Shown: positions 7,449 through 16,375 of the stretch, one piece after another
Layout of the letters: the number at the start of each line of letters is the position of its first letter
Position numbering within the stretch: position 1 is the first letter of the stretch
Source: RGIG7179 sp051893555
GTDB lineage: Bacteria; Bacillota; Clostridia; Peptostreptococcales; Anaerovoracaceae
NCBI GenBank assembly: GCA_051893555.1
Contig: JBJFHL010000007.1
Location: 62,001 to 126,000 of the forward strand
Length of the DNA: 64,000 nt
Direction of reading: 5' to 3'
Notes under the pieces: model-generated
The model's input: the letters and a program-made list of their open reading frames with translations, nothing else
What the model was told of the DNA's origin: nothing
Database searches by the model: none
Program-made: the position numbers and the translations under genes

Positions 7449-10400
7449 TTACTTGAAGTATTTCACTGCGGATTCGAACATCTTCATGTCGAATTCACCG
7501 ATCACATTCTTATACAGGCCGTATCCGATCCGCTCGGAGTGACCCATCTTACCGAATACCCGGCCGTCCGGGGAGGTAATGCCCTCGATGGCGCAGACGG
7601 AGTTGTTCGGGTTGAACTGAATCTGATCCGTCGGCTTGCCTTCGAAGTCCACGTACTGGGTTGCAATCTGTCCGTTTGCCGCCAGCTGCTGTACCACGTC
7701 GTCATTCGCCAGGAACCGGCCCTCTCCGTGGGAGATGGCTACGGTATAGATTTCACCCGGCTCGGTAGCTGCCAGCCATGGAGACTTGTTGGAAGCAATT
7801 CTGGTGCGAACCAGCTTGGACTGATGGCGTCCGATGGTGTTGTAGGTCAGGGTCGGGCAGTTTTCATCGGTGTCGATGATCTTGCCGTAAGGCACCAGAC
7901 CCAGCTTGATCAGTGCCTGGAAACCGTTGCAGATACCAGCCATGAGGCCGTCTCTGTTTTCCAGCAGATCGGTGATGCCTTCCTTGATCATCTCGTTGCG
8001 GAAGAAGGCAGTAATGAACTTTCCGGAACCGTCCGGTTCGTCACCGCCGGAGAAACCGCCAGGGATAAATACCATCTGTGCGGTCTTCAGTTTGGCAGCG
8101 AACTCTTCCACAGACCGGGCTACCGCTTCGCTGGTCAGGTTGCGCACCACGAAAATCTCCGCTTCCGCACCGGCCTTTTCCATGACCATGGCGGTATCGT
8201 ATTCGCAGTTGGTGCCAGGGAACGCAGGAATCAGAACCTTCGGACGTGCCGTCTTCAGGGCTGGTGCAATTACCTTGCGTTCGCCTTCCTTACAAGTATA
8301 TGTGAAGGTTTCGATTTCTTTGCCCGGCATTTCCAGGTTGCAGGTGAATACCGGTTCCAGTTTTTCTTCGTATGCTTTTTCCAGTGCGTTCATGCACAGG
8401 CATTCTTCGCCCCGGGCGATGGCATAGTCTGCCGTCACCACGCCCAGCAAAATCGCCTCAGCCGGCATCTCTGCACCCTCTGCTGCTTCCAGAAGGAATG
8501 CGCCGTAATTGTAGCCGAAGATTTCTTCGTCAGAGATACCTGCTTCATACCGGAAGCCCAGTTGGTTTCCTATGGCCATCTTCAATACGCCTTCTGCCAC
8601 GCCGCCGAATCCCGGTGTCCATGCGGAAACCACCTTGCCGGCGGAGGTCAGTGCGAAGACCTGGTCATACCGCTTCATCAGGGATTCTGCCGTCGGCAGA
8701 TCCTCTTCATCCAGCTCTGGCTTCAGCAGATATACCTTGTGGCCCGCTTCCTTGAATTCCGGTGAAATGATATGATCCACGTGTTCATCGGTTACTGCGA
8801 AGGATACCAGGGTAGGCGGTACGGTCAGCTGCTCGAAGGTACCGGACATGGAGTCCTTGCCGCCGATGGCTGCGATGCCCAGGCCCAGCTGTGCCTTCAG
8901 AGCGCCCAGCAGTGCCGATACCGGCTTGCCCCAGCGGCTGCTGTCTTTTCCCAGCTTTTCGAAATATTCCTGGAAGGTCAGGTAGACATCCTCAAACTTG
9001 GCACCGGTGGCCACCAGCTTGGATACGGATTCCACCACGGCCAGATATGCACTGTGGTACGGAGATTTTTCGGCGATATACGGATTATAGCCCCAGGACA
9101 TGAGGGAGCAGGTGGTGGTGTACTTGCCTTCCACCGGAATCTTGTGCACCATGGCCTGAATCGGCGTCTTCTGCTTCTTGCCGCCGAACGGCATCAGCAC
9201 TGTACCGTGGCCGATGGTGGAGTCAAAACGCTCCGACAGTCCTCTTCTGGAGCAGACGTTCAGGTCGGATGCCAGAGCCTCGTATTGTGCCTTGAATCCG
9301 CCATTGACCGGCTTCTTCCAGTCTTTCGGCGCAGCACATTCCACTTCGATGTGCTTTTCTGCACCGTTGGAATCCAGGAATTCTCTGGAGATATCTACGA
9401 TGGCCTTACCGTTCCACATCTGTACCAGACGCGGTTCTTCCGTTACCACTGCAACCCGGGTTGCCTCCAGGTTTTCTGCGGCTGCAAGAGCCATGAACTT
9501 TTCTTCGTCTTCTGCGGCAACCACCACTGCCATTCTTTCCTGGGATTCGGAAATAGCCAGCTCGGTGCCGTCCAGACCTTCATATTTCTTCGGTACCTTA
9601 TTCAGGTCGATGAGGAGACCGTCGGCCAGTTCGCCGATGGCTACGGAAACACCGCCTGCACCGAAGTCGTTGCAGCGCTTGATCAGCAGAGAAGCTTCCT
9701 TGTTGCGGAACAGTCTCTGCAGCTTTCTTTCTTCCGGGGCGTTACCCTTCTGTACCTCTGCACCGCAGGATTCCAGAGATTCCAGAGTGTGAGACTTGGA
9801 AGATCCGGTTGCACCGCCGCAGCCGTCACGACCGGTCTTTCCGCCCAGGAGGATAATCACATCACCTGGTACCGGCCGTTCCCGACGCACGTTTTCAGCC
9901 GGAGCCGCACCAACCACCGCACCGATTTCCATTCTCTTTGCCGCATAGCCGTCGTGGTACAGCTCATCCACGATACCGGTGGTCAGACCGATCTGGTTGC
10001 CGTAGGAGGAATATCCTGCAGCAGCCGTGGTCACGATAGTTCTCTGCGGCAGCTTGCCTTCCATGGTTTCGCTCACCGGCTTCAGCGGATCTGCCGCGCC
10101 GGTTACACGCATGGCGGCATACACATAAGACCGTCCTGACAGCGGGTCACGGATGGCACCGCCCACGCAGGTGGCAGCGCCGCCGAACGGCTCGATTTCT
10201 GTCGGATGGTTATGGGTTTCATTCTTAAACAGCAGCAGCCAGTCCTGCTCCTCGCCTTCCACGTCCACCTTGATCTTCACGGTGCAGGCGTTGATTTCTT
10301 CGGATTCGTCGATCTTCGGCAGCTTGCCTTCCTTTTTCAAGACCTTGGCTGCGATGGTTCCGATATCCATCATGTTGATCGGTTTCGTTCTGCCGATTTC

Positions 10401-11174
10401 CGTTCTGGCATCCAGATACCGCTGCCATGCCTTTTCCAGGGTCGGATCCTCGAAGGTCACCTTATCGATGGTAGTGGAGAAAGTGGTGTGGCGGCAGTGA
10501 TCGGACCAGTAGGTATCGATCATGCGGATTTCTGTAATGGTTGGGTTCCGCTTTTCACCGCGGAAGTATTCCTGACAAAATGCAGCGTCATCCACATCCA
10601 TGGCCAGTCCATACTGTGCCACGAAATCCGCCAGGCCCTGACGATCCAGATCCAGGAAGCCGTCCATGACAGCAACTTCCGTCGGGATCTCATATTCCAT
10701 GGCCAGAGATTCCGGCTTCTCCAGGGATGCTTCTCTGGATTCCACCGGATTGATGACGTATTTCTTGATCTCCGCAAGCTGTGCGTCGCTGACCTGTCCA
10801 TAGATGGCGTAAACCTTCGCGGTTCGCACGGTCGGACGTTCTTTCTGAGAGATGATCTGAATGCACTGTGCGGCAGAGTCGGCCCGCTGGTCGAACTGCC
10901 CCGGCAGGTATTCGGTGGCAAAGACTGCCGCCGGTTCTTCTCCGTCTTTCTTCTCCGCAAAATCCTCCGTCACCACGTCCAGCTGCGGTTCGGCGAATAC
11001 GGTGTGTTCTGCGTAATCAAACAGGTCTTTTTCGATGTTTTCCACGTCGTAGCGGTTCAGCAGGCGCACATCTGTCACAGTCTCGATCTGCAGCAGTCCG
11101 CGGATATCGCCCAGCAGCTTCTTCGCTTCATGGTCCAGACCCGGTTTCTTTTCTACGAATATTCTATATACCAT
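7449..11174 (-). CDS. purL: Phosphoribosylformylglycinamidine synthase, single-chain PurL
   Basis: 1241 residues, the long form in which synthetase and glutaminase are one polypeptide, so no separate purQ or purS is needed. It converts FGAR, ATP and glutamine to FGAM, step four of purine synthesis. The N-terminal PurS-like part is followed by AIR-synthase-like halves, including GGKTGRDGCGGATGSS and GGKDSMSGTFE. The C-terminal class I glutamine amidotransferase has its nucleophile at Cys1082 in AGICNGFQ and the closing PNNSVCAIEG and GHSER segments. It starts three bases after purD. Long open frames on the opposite strand here are coding shadows. Confidence 0.95.
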   Translation of the reverse strand: MVYRIFVEKKPGLDHEAKKLLGDIRGLLQIETVTDVRLLNRYDVENIEKDLFDYAEHTVFAEPQLDVVTEDFAEKKDGEEPAAVFATEYLPGQFDQRADSAAQCIQIISQKERPTVRTAKVYAIYGQVSDAQLAEIKKYVINPVESREASLEKPESLAMEYEIPTEVAVMDGFLDLDRQGLADFVAQYGLAMDVDDAAFCQEYFRGEKRNPTITEIRMIDTYWSDHCRHTTFSTTIDKVTFEDPTLEKAWQRYLDARTEIGRTKPINMMDIGTIAAKVLKKEGKLPKIDESEEINACTVKIKVDVEGEEQDWLLLFKNETHNHPTEIEPFGGAATCVGGAIRDPLSGRSYVYAAMRVTGAADPLKPVSETMEGKLPQRTIVTTAAAGYSSYGNQIGLTTGIVDELYHDGYAAKRMEIGAVVGAAPAENVRRERPVPGDVIILLGGKTGRDGCGGATGSSKSHTLESLESCGAEVQKGNAPEERKLQRLFRNKEASLLIKRCNDFGAGGVSVAIGELADGLLIDLNKVPKKYEGLDGTELAISESQERMAVVVAAEDEEKFMALAAAENLEATRVAVVTEEPRLVQMWNGKAIVDISREFLDSNGAEKHIEVECAAPKDWKKPVNGGFKAQYEALASDLNVCSRRGLSERFDSTIGHGTVLMPFGGKKQKTPIQAMVHKIPVEGKYTTTCSLMSWGYNPYIAEKSPYHSAYLAVVESVSKLVATGAKFEDVYLTFQEYFEKLGKDSSRWGKPVSALLGALKAQLGLGIAAIGGKDSMSGTFEQLTVPPTLVSFAVTDEHVDHIISPEFKEAGHKVYLLKPELDEEDLPTAESLMKRYDQVFALTSAGKVVSAWTPGFGGVAEGVLKMAIGNQLGFRYEAGISDEEIFGYNYGAFLLEAAEGAEMPAEAILLGVVTADYAIARGEECLCMNALEKAYEEKLEPVFTCNLEMPGKEIETFTYTCKEGERKVIAPALKTARPKVLIPAFPGTNCEYDTAMVMEKAGAEAEIFVVRNLTSEAVARSVEEFAAKLKTAQMVFIPGGFSGGDEPDGSGKFITAFFRNEMIKEGITDLLENRDGLMAGICNGFQALIKLGLVPYGKIIDTDENCPTLTYNTIGRHQSKLVRTRIASNKSPWLAATEPGEIYTVAISHGEGRFLANDDVVQQLAANGQIATQYVDFEGKPTDQIQFNPNNSVCAIEGITSPDGRVFGKMGHSERIGYGLYKNVIGEFDMKMFESAVKYFK

Positions 11175-11177
11175 TTC

Positions 11178-12452
11178 CTATTTTGCCTCCTTTGCGGCAA
11201 GGGCTTTTGCACCAATGTCTTTTCTGTAATATGCATTGTCGAAATGAACCTTTTCCACCTGGCGGTAGGCTTCTTCCACCGCTTCCTGCAGGCCGGCCTT
11301 CCGGCTGACCACGCCCAGCACGCGGCCTCCGTTTGTGACCACTGTGCCGTCTTCCTTCTTCTTGGCGCCGGCAATGTACAGAATGCCTTCGAAATCATCA
11401 TCCACGGTAATCGGGAAGCCCTTTTCATAGCTCTTCGGATAGCCTTCCGATGCCATAACCACGCAGCAGGCGCTGTCATCGGCAAACTGTACCATGTCTT
11501 CCGTAAGCTTGCCATCGGCGGTTGCCATCATGATGTCCAGCAGATCGCTGTCCAGAAGCGGCAGCACCACCTGGGTTTCCGGATCGCCGAAGCGGCAGTT
11601 GTATTCGATGACCTTCGGGCCGTTTTCGGTGATCATCAGGCCGAAATACAGGCAGCCGCGGAATTCTCTGCCTTCCTGTTTCATGGCTGCGATGGTCGGC
11701 AGGAAGATTTCCTTCATGCAGCGATCTGCCACTTCCTTCGTATAGTACGGATTCGGTGCCACCGTTCCCATGCCGCCGGTGTTCAGTCCCTTATCGCCGT
11801 CCAGTGCACGCTTGTGGTCCATGGAGGAAACCATCGGCACCACGATGTTTCCGTCCGTAAAGGAAAGAACGGATACTTCCGGTCCGGTGAGGAATTCCTC
11901 GATGACGATGTTGCTTCCGCTTTCACCGAAGATCTTTTCTTCCATCATGGAAACAACGGCGTCTTTCGCTTCGTCTCTGGTTTCTGCAATGATCACGCCC
12001 TTACCCAGTGCCAGACCGTCGGCCTTGATCACCGTCGGAATCGGGCAGGTTTCCAGATATTCCAGGGCCGCTTTTTCGTCAGTAAACACTTCGTACTGTG
12101 CCGTCGGGATACCGTATTTTTTCATCAGGTTCTTGGAGAAAACCTTGCTTCCTTCGATGATGGCTGCTGCCTTATTCGGTCCAAAAGCCGGGATTCCGGC
12201 TTCCTGCAGTGCATCCACACAACCCAGCACCAGCGGATCGTCCGGTGCCACCACGGCGAAGTCGATCTTCTGTTCCTTCGCAAACCTGACAATGCCTTCG
12301 ATATCCTTGGCACCGATGTCCACGCAGGTCGCATCTGCTGCGATACCGCCGTTTCCAGGCAAAGCAAAAATCTCTTCTACGTTTTTATTTTCTTTCAGTT
12401 TCTTGATGATGGCATGCTCTCTGCCGCCGCCACCAACTACGAGCAGTTTCAT
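11178..12452 (-). CDS. purD: Phosphoribosylamine-glycine ligase (GAR synthetase)
   Basis: 424 residues, the full length for PurD, an ATP-grasp enzyme that joins glycine to phosphoribosylamine. It starts with MKLLVVGGGGREHAI, the family's N-terminal fingerprint, has PGNGGIA near residue 33, and carries the ATP-grasp core (LKNLMKKYGIPTA, KADGLALGKGV, EYNCRFGDPE). It is followed directly by purL. It is separated from the upstream AICAR transformylase by the only long gap in the operon, 300 bases of strongly self-complementary sequence, which suggests that purD-purL expression may be adjusted separately from the first seven genes. Confidence 0.95.
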   Translation of the reverse strand: MKLLVVGGGGREHAIIKKLKENKNVEEIFALPGNGGIAADATCVDIGAKDIEGIVRFAKEQKIDFAVVAPDDPLVLGCVDALQEAGIPAFGPNKAAAIIEGSKVFSKNLMKKYGIPTAQYEVFTDEKAALEYLETCPIPTVIKADGLALGKGVIIAETRDEAKDAVVSMMEEKIFGESGSNIVIEEFLTGPEVSVLSFTDGNIVVPMVSSMDHKRALDGDKGLNTGGMGTVAPNPYYTKEVADRCMKEIFLPTIAAMKQEGREFRGCLYFGLMITENGPKVIEYNCRFGDPETQVVLPLLDSDLLDIMMATADGKLTEDMVQFADDSACCVVMASEGYPKSYEKGFPITVDDDFEGILYIAGAKKKEDGTVVTNGGRVLGVVSRKAGLQEAVEEAYRQVEKVHFDNAYYRKDIGAKALAAKEAK

Positions 12453-12518
12453 CTTTATAATCCTTTCTCATCTAAGTCCTTTTCACTTCTGCACCTGTAC
12501 CCATGCTTGCTTCGTTTA

Positions 12519-12771
12519 GTCCTCGGCTTCGCCTGCGGAATCACTCCGCAAACACGGGATATCCGTACAAACCAGAAAAGTCCTGTACGACAATATAATC
12601 ACTGTAATGTGCTTATTCCTCTATAGTATGTTTGTCTGCATTCGCAGATGGCTTCCATCTGTTTGACGAGTGATTCCCGCAGGCACCTCTGGTGCCGAGG
12701 ACAAACGAGGAGAACAGAATGGAAGCCTCTGCGGCATATGCGGCAAACTATATTAATGATGGAATAAGCGC
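12519..12771 (-). repeat. Interlocking inverted repeats between the AICAR transformylase gene and purD
   Basis: Two long inverted repeats overlap in order A-B-A'-B'. A (about 12519-12546) pairs with A' (about 12670-12704) through 9 bp of GTCCTCGGC plus about 15 bp around GCAGG...GAATCACTC. B (about 12611-12664) pairs with B' (about 12714-12771) through CTTATTCC/GGAATAAG, ATAGTTTG-like arms and GGCTTCCAT/ATGGAAGCC. Because A' sits inside the B-B' loop, the two pairings exclude one another or form a pseudoknot. Local hairpins GGCACC-TCT-GGTGCC and TCTGC-ATTC-GCAGA are also present. No ORF with a ribosome site lies here. B' reaches into the last codons of the upstream gene. Confidence 0.6.
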
Positions 12772-13937
12772 ATTCCTGTGAATGCCATTGCCATGCCGTA
12801 TTTATTGCAGCAGTCGATGACCACGTCGTCCCGGATGGAGCCGCCCGGCTCTGCGATATAGGAGACGCCGCTCTTCTTTGCCCGCTCGATGTTGTCGCTG
12901 AACGGGAAGAAGGCATCGCTGCCCAGAGCTACGCCGGTGATGCCGGCCAGGTAATCTGCTGCTTCCTCTGCAGTCAGCGGTGCCGGCTGCTGGGTGAAAT
13001 ACTGCTGCCAGATGCCGTCGGCGCAGACGTCCTCTTCATTCTTATTGATATATCCGTCGATCACATTGTCTCTGGTCTGACGGCCGATGTCTTCCTTAAA
13101 CGGCAGGTTCAGCACCTTCGGATGCTGGCGCAGATGCCAGGTGTCCGCCTTGGTGCCTGCCAGACGGGTGCAGTGGATTCTGGACTGCTGTCCGGCCCCT
13201 ACACCGATGGCCTGTCCGTCCACGGCGAAGCAGACGGAATTGGACTGGGTATATTTCAAAGTGATCAGCGCGATGATCAGATCACGCTTGGCGGTGTCCG
13301 GCAGTTCCTTGTTTTCTGTCACCAGATTTTCCAGAAGGGCTTCATCAATCTTGAAGTTGTTTCTGCCCTGCTCGAAGGTGATGCCGAAAACCTGCTTGTG
13401 CTCCGCTTCGGCAGGAACATAAGAAGGATCGATCTGCACGATGTTATAAGCGCCTTTCTTTTTGCCTTTCAGGATTTCCAGGGCTTCCGGTTCGTATCCC
13501 GGTGCGATGACGCCGTCGGAGACTTCCCGCTTGATGATCTGCGCCGTCGTCACATCGCAGACATCGCTCAGGGCGATCCAGTCGCCGAAGGAGCTCATGC
13601 GATCGGTTCCTCTGGCTCTGGCATAGGCACAGGCCAGGGGAGAATCGTCCAGACCCTGGATATCGTCCACGAAGCAAGCTTTCTTCAGATTCTCCGGCAG
13701 CTTCACACCTACGGCAGCGGAAGTCGGGCTCACATGCTTGAAGGATGTGGCGCATGGCATATCCAGCGCTTCTTTGATTTCTTTCACCAGCTGCCAGGAA
13801 TTGAGAGCATCCAGGAAGTTGATGTAGCCCGGGCGACCGTTGAGAATGGTGATGGGCAGCTCACTGTCATCTGCCATATAGATCCGCGCCGGCTTCTGGT
13901 TCGGATTACATCCGTATTTTAACTGAAATTCTTTCAT
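12753..13937 (-). CDS. purH: Stand-alone AICAR formyltransferase (PurH C-terminal function)
   Basis: 394 residues. It covers only the transformylase half of PurH: it starts with MKEFQLKYGCNPNQKPA and has SFKHVSPTSAAVG, the Lys-His pair of the active site, and a C-terminus ending GMRLFHH. The N-terminal MGS-like IMP cyclohydrolase domain of about 200 residues found in bifunctional PurH is missing, and no truncation is visible: start and ribosome site are normal. The neighbouring upstream gene encodes a PurO-type cyclohydrolase that supplies the missing step. The enzyme transfers a formyl group from 10-formyl-THF to AICAR. The symbol is used by function; the protein is not a classical PurH. Confidence 0.9.
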   Translation of the reverse strand: MKEFQLKYGCNPNQKPARIYMADDSELPITILNGRPGYINFLDALNSWQLVKEIKEALDMPCATSFKHVSPTSAAVGVKLPENLKKACFVDDIQGLDDSPLACAYARARGTDRMSSFGDWIALSDVCDVTTAQIIKREVSDGVIAPGYEPEALEILKGKKKGAYNIVQIDPSYVPAEAEHKQVFGITFEQGRNNFKIDEALLENLVTENKELPDTAKRDLIIALITLKYTQSNSVCFAVDGQAIGVGAGQQSRIHCTRLAGTKADTWHLRQHPKVLNLPFKEDIGRQTRDNVIDGYINKNEEDVCADGIWQQYFTQQPAPLTAEEAADYLAGITGVALGSDAFFPFSDNIERAKKSGVSYIAEPGGSIRDDVVIDCCNKYGMAMAFTGMRLFHH

Positions 13938-13958
13938 TCTATCTATCTCTCCCGTTTT

Positions 13959-14681
13959 TTATAACTCGTGCTTGTTGATCAGCCTGCGTTCATACTTTCC
14001 TGTTTCCAGATCCGTATAGCGGACATAGAGGGAAATCTTATTGTCCCCATTGAGACTTTCCCAGATTTCCTTGGTGAAGGCGTCGATGTCCTGCGGAATC
14101 GCCACCCGTTCCGGCTCGCCCTGGAAGGTCGGCAGCGGATTTCCGTCACCCATATAGGTGTGGATCAGGTGGCCCAGCCCGGCCTTGCTGCCGTAATCAT
14201 AGGTGAACCGGTTGCAGAAGGAGCCTTCTGCGTCACCGCTCTTCAAAATACTCATTTCATAGATAAAGTCACCATCTCCGAAGGTGATCATGCCACTGAT
14301 TCTCGGTGTCCAGTTGGGACCGTCCGGTTCGAACTCTCTGGTCTTCAGAGACTGGCGGAAGCACTTGCCTTCCTTCAGACCTTCGTAGATGGTGTCGGTC
14401 TGGTCTCCGTTGGTGACGATCAGCTTGTTTTCATACATGCGGATCGGGGAGTAGATGATCAGGGAAGGATCCTCCACCTTGGATGCGTCAAACGGATAAA
14501 TGGTAATGTCGTCGCCCTCTTCCCGGAATACCCGGTTGCGGCTGTTTTCGGACCGGCCCATGATGAAATAGGCGGTGACTGCCTGCTTGCCGTCCGGGGT
14601 CTTTCCCAGCAGCACGCCGCGGCCTACATAGCTGTTATTCTCAACCACCTTCTGAAAGGATGGGGTTTCATATACGTTCAT
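13959..14681 (-). CDS. purO: IMP cyclohydrolase, PurO family
   Basis: 240 residues resembling the archaeal-type PurO cyclohydrolase, a protein unrelated in fold to the PurH N-domain. The N-terminal SYVGRGVLLGKTPDGKQAV and MGRSENSRNR segments are characteristic. It closes FAICAR to IMP, the last step of the pathway. Its ATG follows the purN stop with no gap, and the next gene, 21 bases on, is a transformylase that lacks the cyclohydrolase domain, so the two together replace bifunctional PurH. Confidence 0.85.
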   Translation of the reverse strand: MNVYETPSFQKVVENNSYVGRGVLLGKTPDGKQAVTAYFIMGRSENSRNRVFREEGDDITIYPFDASKVEDPSLIIYSPIRMYENKLIVTNGDQTDTIYEGLKEGKCFRQSLKTREFEPDGPNWTPRISGMITFGDGDFIYEMSILKSGDAEGSFCNRFTYDYGSKAGLGHLIHTYMGDGNPLPTFQGEPERVAIPQDIDAFTKEIWESLNGDNKISLYVRYTDLETGKYERRLINKHEL

Positions 14682-15344
14682 TTACGCTCTCTCTTTCTTC
14701 AGCTTCTCGCTGAGCATCTGGGCTGCACGAGGCAGGATGATCCACTCTGCCTGCTCCATCACCCGTTTCTGCAGCACCTCCGGCGTATCACCGGGCTGCA
14801 CCGCCACTTCCTTCTGGAGGATGATCTCTCCTCCGTCCGGAATCTCATTGACAAAATGCACCGTGGCTCCGGTCACCGTTTCCCCGGCTGCCAGCACGGC
14901 CTCGTGGACCTTCAGCCCGTAGAACCCTTCCCCGCAGAACTTCGGAATCAGGGACGGATGTACATTGATGATCCGCTTTTCGTATCTCCGGGTGAAATCC
15001 TCGCTGAGGATGGTCATGAATCCGGCCAGAATCAGGAAGTCCACATTGTATTCTTCCAGCTTCCCGATGATGGCCGCCTCGAAGGCTTCCTGGCTGCCCA
15101 GCTCCTTTTTCAAAATCACGGCAGAATCGATGCCGGCTTTGGCTGCCCGCTCCAGGGCGTATGCCTTGCTGTTATTGGCGATAACAAGTACGATTTCACC
15201 GTCGGTGATCACGCTCCCCTGGGCATCAATCAGTGCCTGCAGGTTGGTGCCGCCGCCGGAAACCAGGACAGCAATCCGTGTCTTACGGCCGCCTGCGGCG
15301 GCCGGAGAAGAAGTCGGGACGGTGGATTTTGCGCCGCCTACCAT
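14682..15344 (-). CDS. purN: Phosphoribosylglycinamide formyltransferase (10-formyl-THF dependent)
   Basis: 220 residues. The Rossmann start RIAVLVSGGGTNLQALIDA begins about residue 22. The catalytic Asn-His-Asp set is represented by INVHPSLIPKFCG and by the Asp in the later GATVHFVNEIPDGG loop. The enzyme formylates GAR. The reading frame overlaps the end of purM by seven bases, and the first 20 residues (rich in Gly, Ser, Ala, Pro) are an unusual extension; an internal start nearer RIAVLV is possible, but I see no ribosome site for one. Confidence 0.92.
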   Translation of the reverse strand: MVGGAKSTVPTSSPAAAGGRKTRIAVLVSGGGTNLQALIDAQGSVITDGEIVLVIANNSKAYALERAAKAGIDSAVILKKELGSQEAFEAAIIGKLEEYNVDFLILAGFMTILSEDFTRRYEKRIINVHPSLIPKFCGEGFYGLKVHEAVLAAGETVTGATVHFVNEIPDGGEIILQKEVAVQPGDTPEVLQKRVMEQAEWIILPRAAQMLSEKLKKERA

Positions 15345-16375
15345 AAGATGACTCCTTCGTCACCCTTGACGATTTCGCCCATGACATAAGCATCTTCGCC
15401 GTTTGCCTTCAGCACTTCCAGTGCCTTTTCTGCATCCTCTGCGGAGACCACGATGGACATGCCCACGCCCATGTTGTAGGTGTTGAACATATCACGCTCC
15501 GGAATATTGCCGGTTTCCGCCAGCAGTTTGAAGATCGGCAGCACCTTTACGTCGTCCTTTTTGATTTTGGCGCTGTATCCCTTCGGCAGGGATCTTGGAA
15601 TGTTTTCATAGAAGCCGCCGCCGGTGATGTGGGAGATTGCCTTTACTTCCACGGCATCCAGCAGTGCCAGAACCGGTTTCACATAGATTTTGGTCGGTGT
15701 CAGCAGGGTTTCGCCCAGGGACTTGCCGCCCAGTGCTTCCACCGGAGATTTCAGGTCTGCGTTTTCCACGTCGAAGACTTTCCGCACCAGAGAGAAGCCG
15801 TTGGAGTGCACGCCGCTGGACGGCAGGGCGATGATCACGTCGCCTTCTTTTACCTTGGTGTTGTCCAGGATCTTGTCTTTGTCGACCACGCCCACTGCGA
15901 AGCCGGCCAGATCATATTCGTCTTCCGGATAGAAGCCCGGCATTTCTGCGGTTTCACCGCCGGTCAGGGATGCGCCGGACTGGACGCAGCCTTCTGCCAC
16001 GCCGGCCACCAGCTGTGCGATCTTTTCCGGATAGTTCTTGCCGCAGGCGATGTAATCCAGGAACAGAAGCGGTTTCGCACCGCAGCAGATGATATCGTTG
16101 ACGCACATGGCCACGCAGTCGATACCCACCGTATCATGCTTGTCCATCAGGAAGGCGATCTTCAGCTTGGTGCCTACGCCGTCGGTGCCGCTGACCAGTA
16201 CCGGCTTGGTGATGCCGGTCATGTCCAGTTCCACCAGACCGCCGAAACCGCCGATACCGGACAGCTCGTGGCCGGTCAGTGTTCTGGCGATATGTTCCTT
16301 CATCAGCTCCACAGCCTTGTAACCGGCGGTAATGTCTACACCTGCTGCCTTATAGCTTTCACTCTGACTTTTCAT
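15338..16375 (-). CDS. purM: Phosphoribosylformylglycinamidine cyclo-ligase (AIR synthetase)
   Basis: 345 residues, normal PurM length. Family segments YKAAGVDITAGYKAVELMK, GIDCVAMCVNDI and SGASLTGGETAEMPGFY are present. The enzyme closes FGAM to AIR with ATP. It overlaps purF by four bases (ATGA) and purN by seven, which implies translational coupling in this part of the operon. Confidence 0.95.
   Translation of the reverse strand: MKSQSESYKAAGVDITAGYKAVELMKEHIARTLTGHELSGIGGFGGLVELDMTGITKPVLVSGTDGVGTKLKIAFLMDKHDTVGIDCVAMCVNDIICCGAKPLLFLDYIACGKNYPEKIAQLVAGVAEGCVQSGASLTGGETAEMPGFYPEDEYDLAGFAVGVVDKDKILDNTKVKEGDVIIALPSSGVHSNGFSLVRKVFDVENADLKSPVEALGGKSLGETLLTPTKIYVKPVLALLDAVEVKAISHITGGGFYENIPRSLPKGYSAKIKKDDVKVLPIFKLLAETGNIPERDMFNTYNMGVGMSIVVSAEDAEKALEVLKANGEDAYVMGEIVKGDEGVILW

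Noticed and set aside
7539..12626. Long plus-strand open frames opposite purL and purD
   Set aside because: They are shadows of strong minus-strand coding bias. Their products are Arg/His/Gln-rich without motifs, while purL and purD match their families over full length.
12611..12771. A MITE with terminal inverted repeats inserted between the transformylase gene and purD
   Set aside because: One outer arm coincides with the conserved last codons of the transformylase, and no target-site duplication is visible, so a simple insertion is unlikely. It is kept only as an alternative in the finding.
13122..15389. Plus-strand frames of 266 and 473 codons opposite the transformylase, purO and purN genes
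   Set aside because: Same shadow effect; no ribosome site or domain, and they cross several real gene borders.
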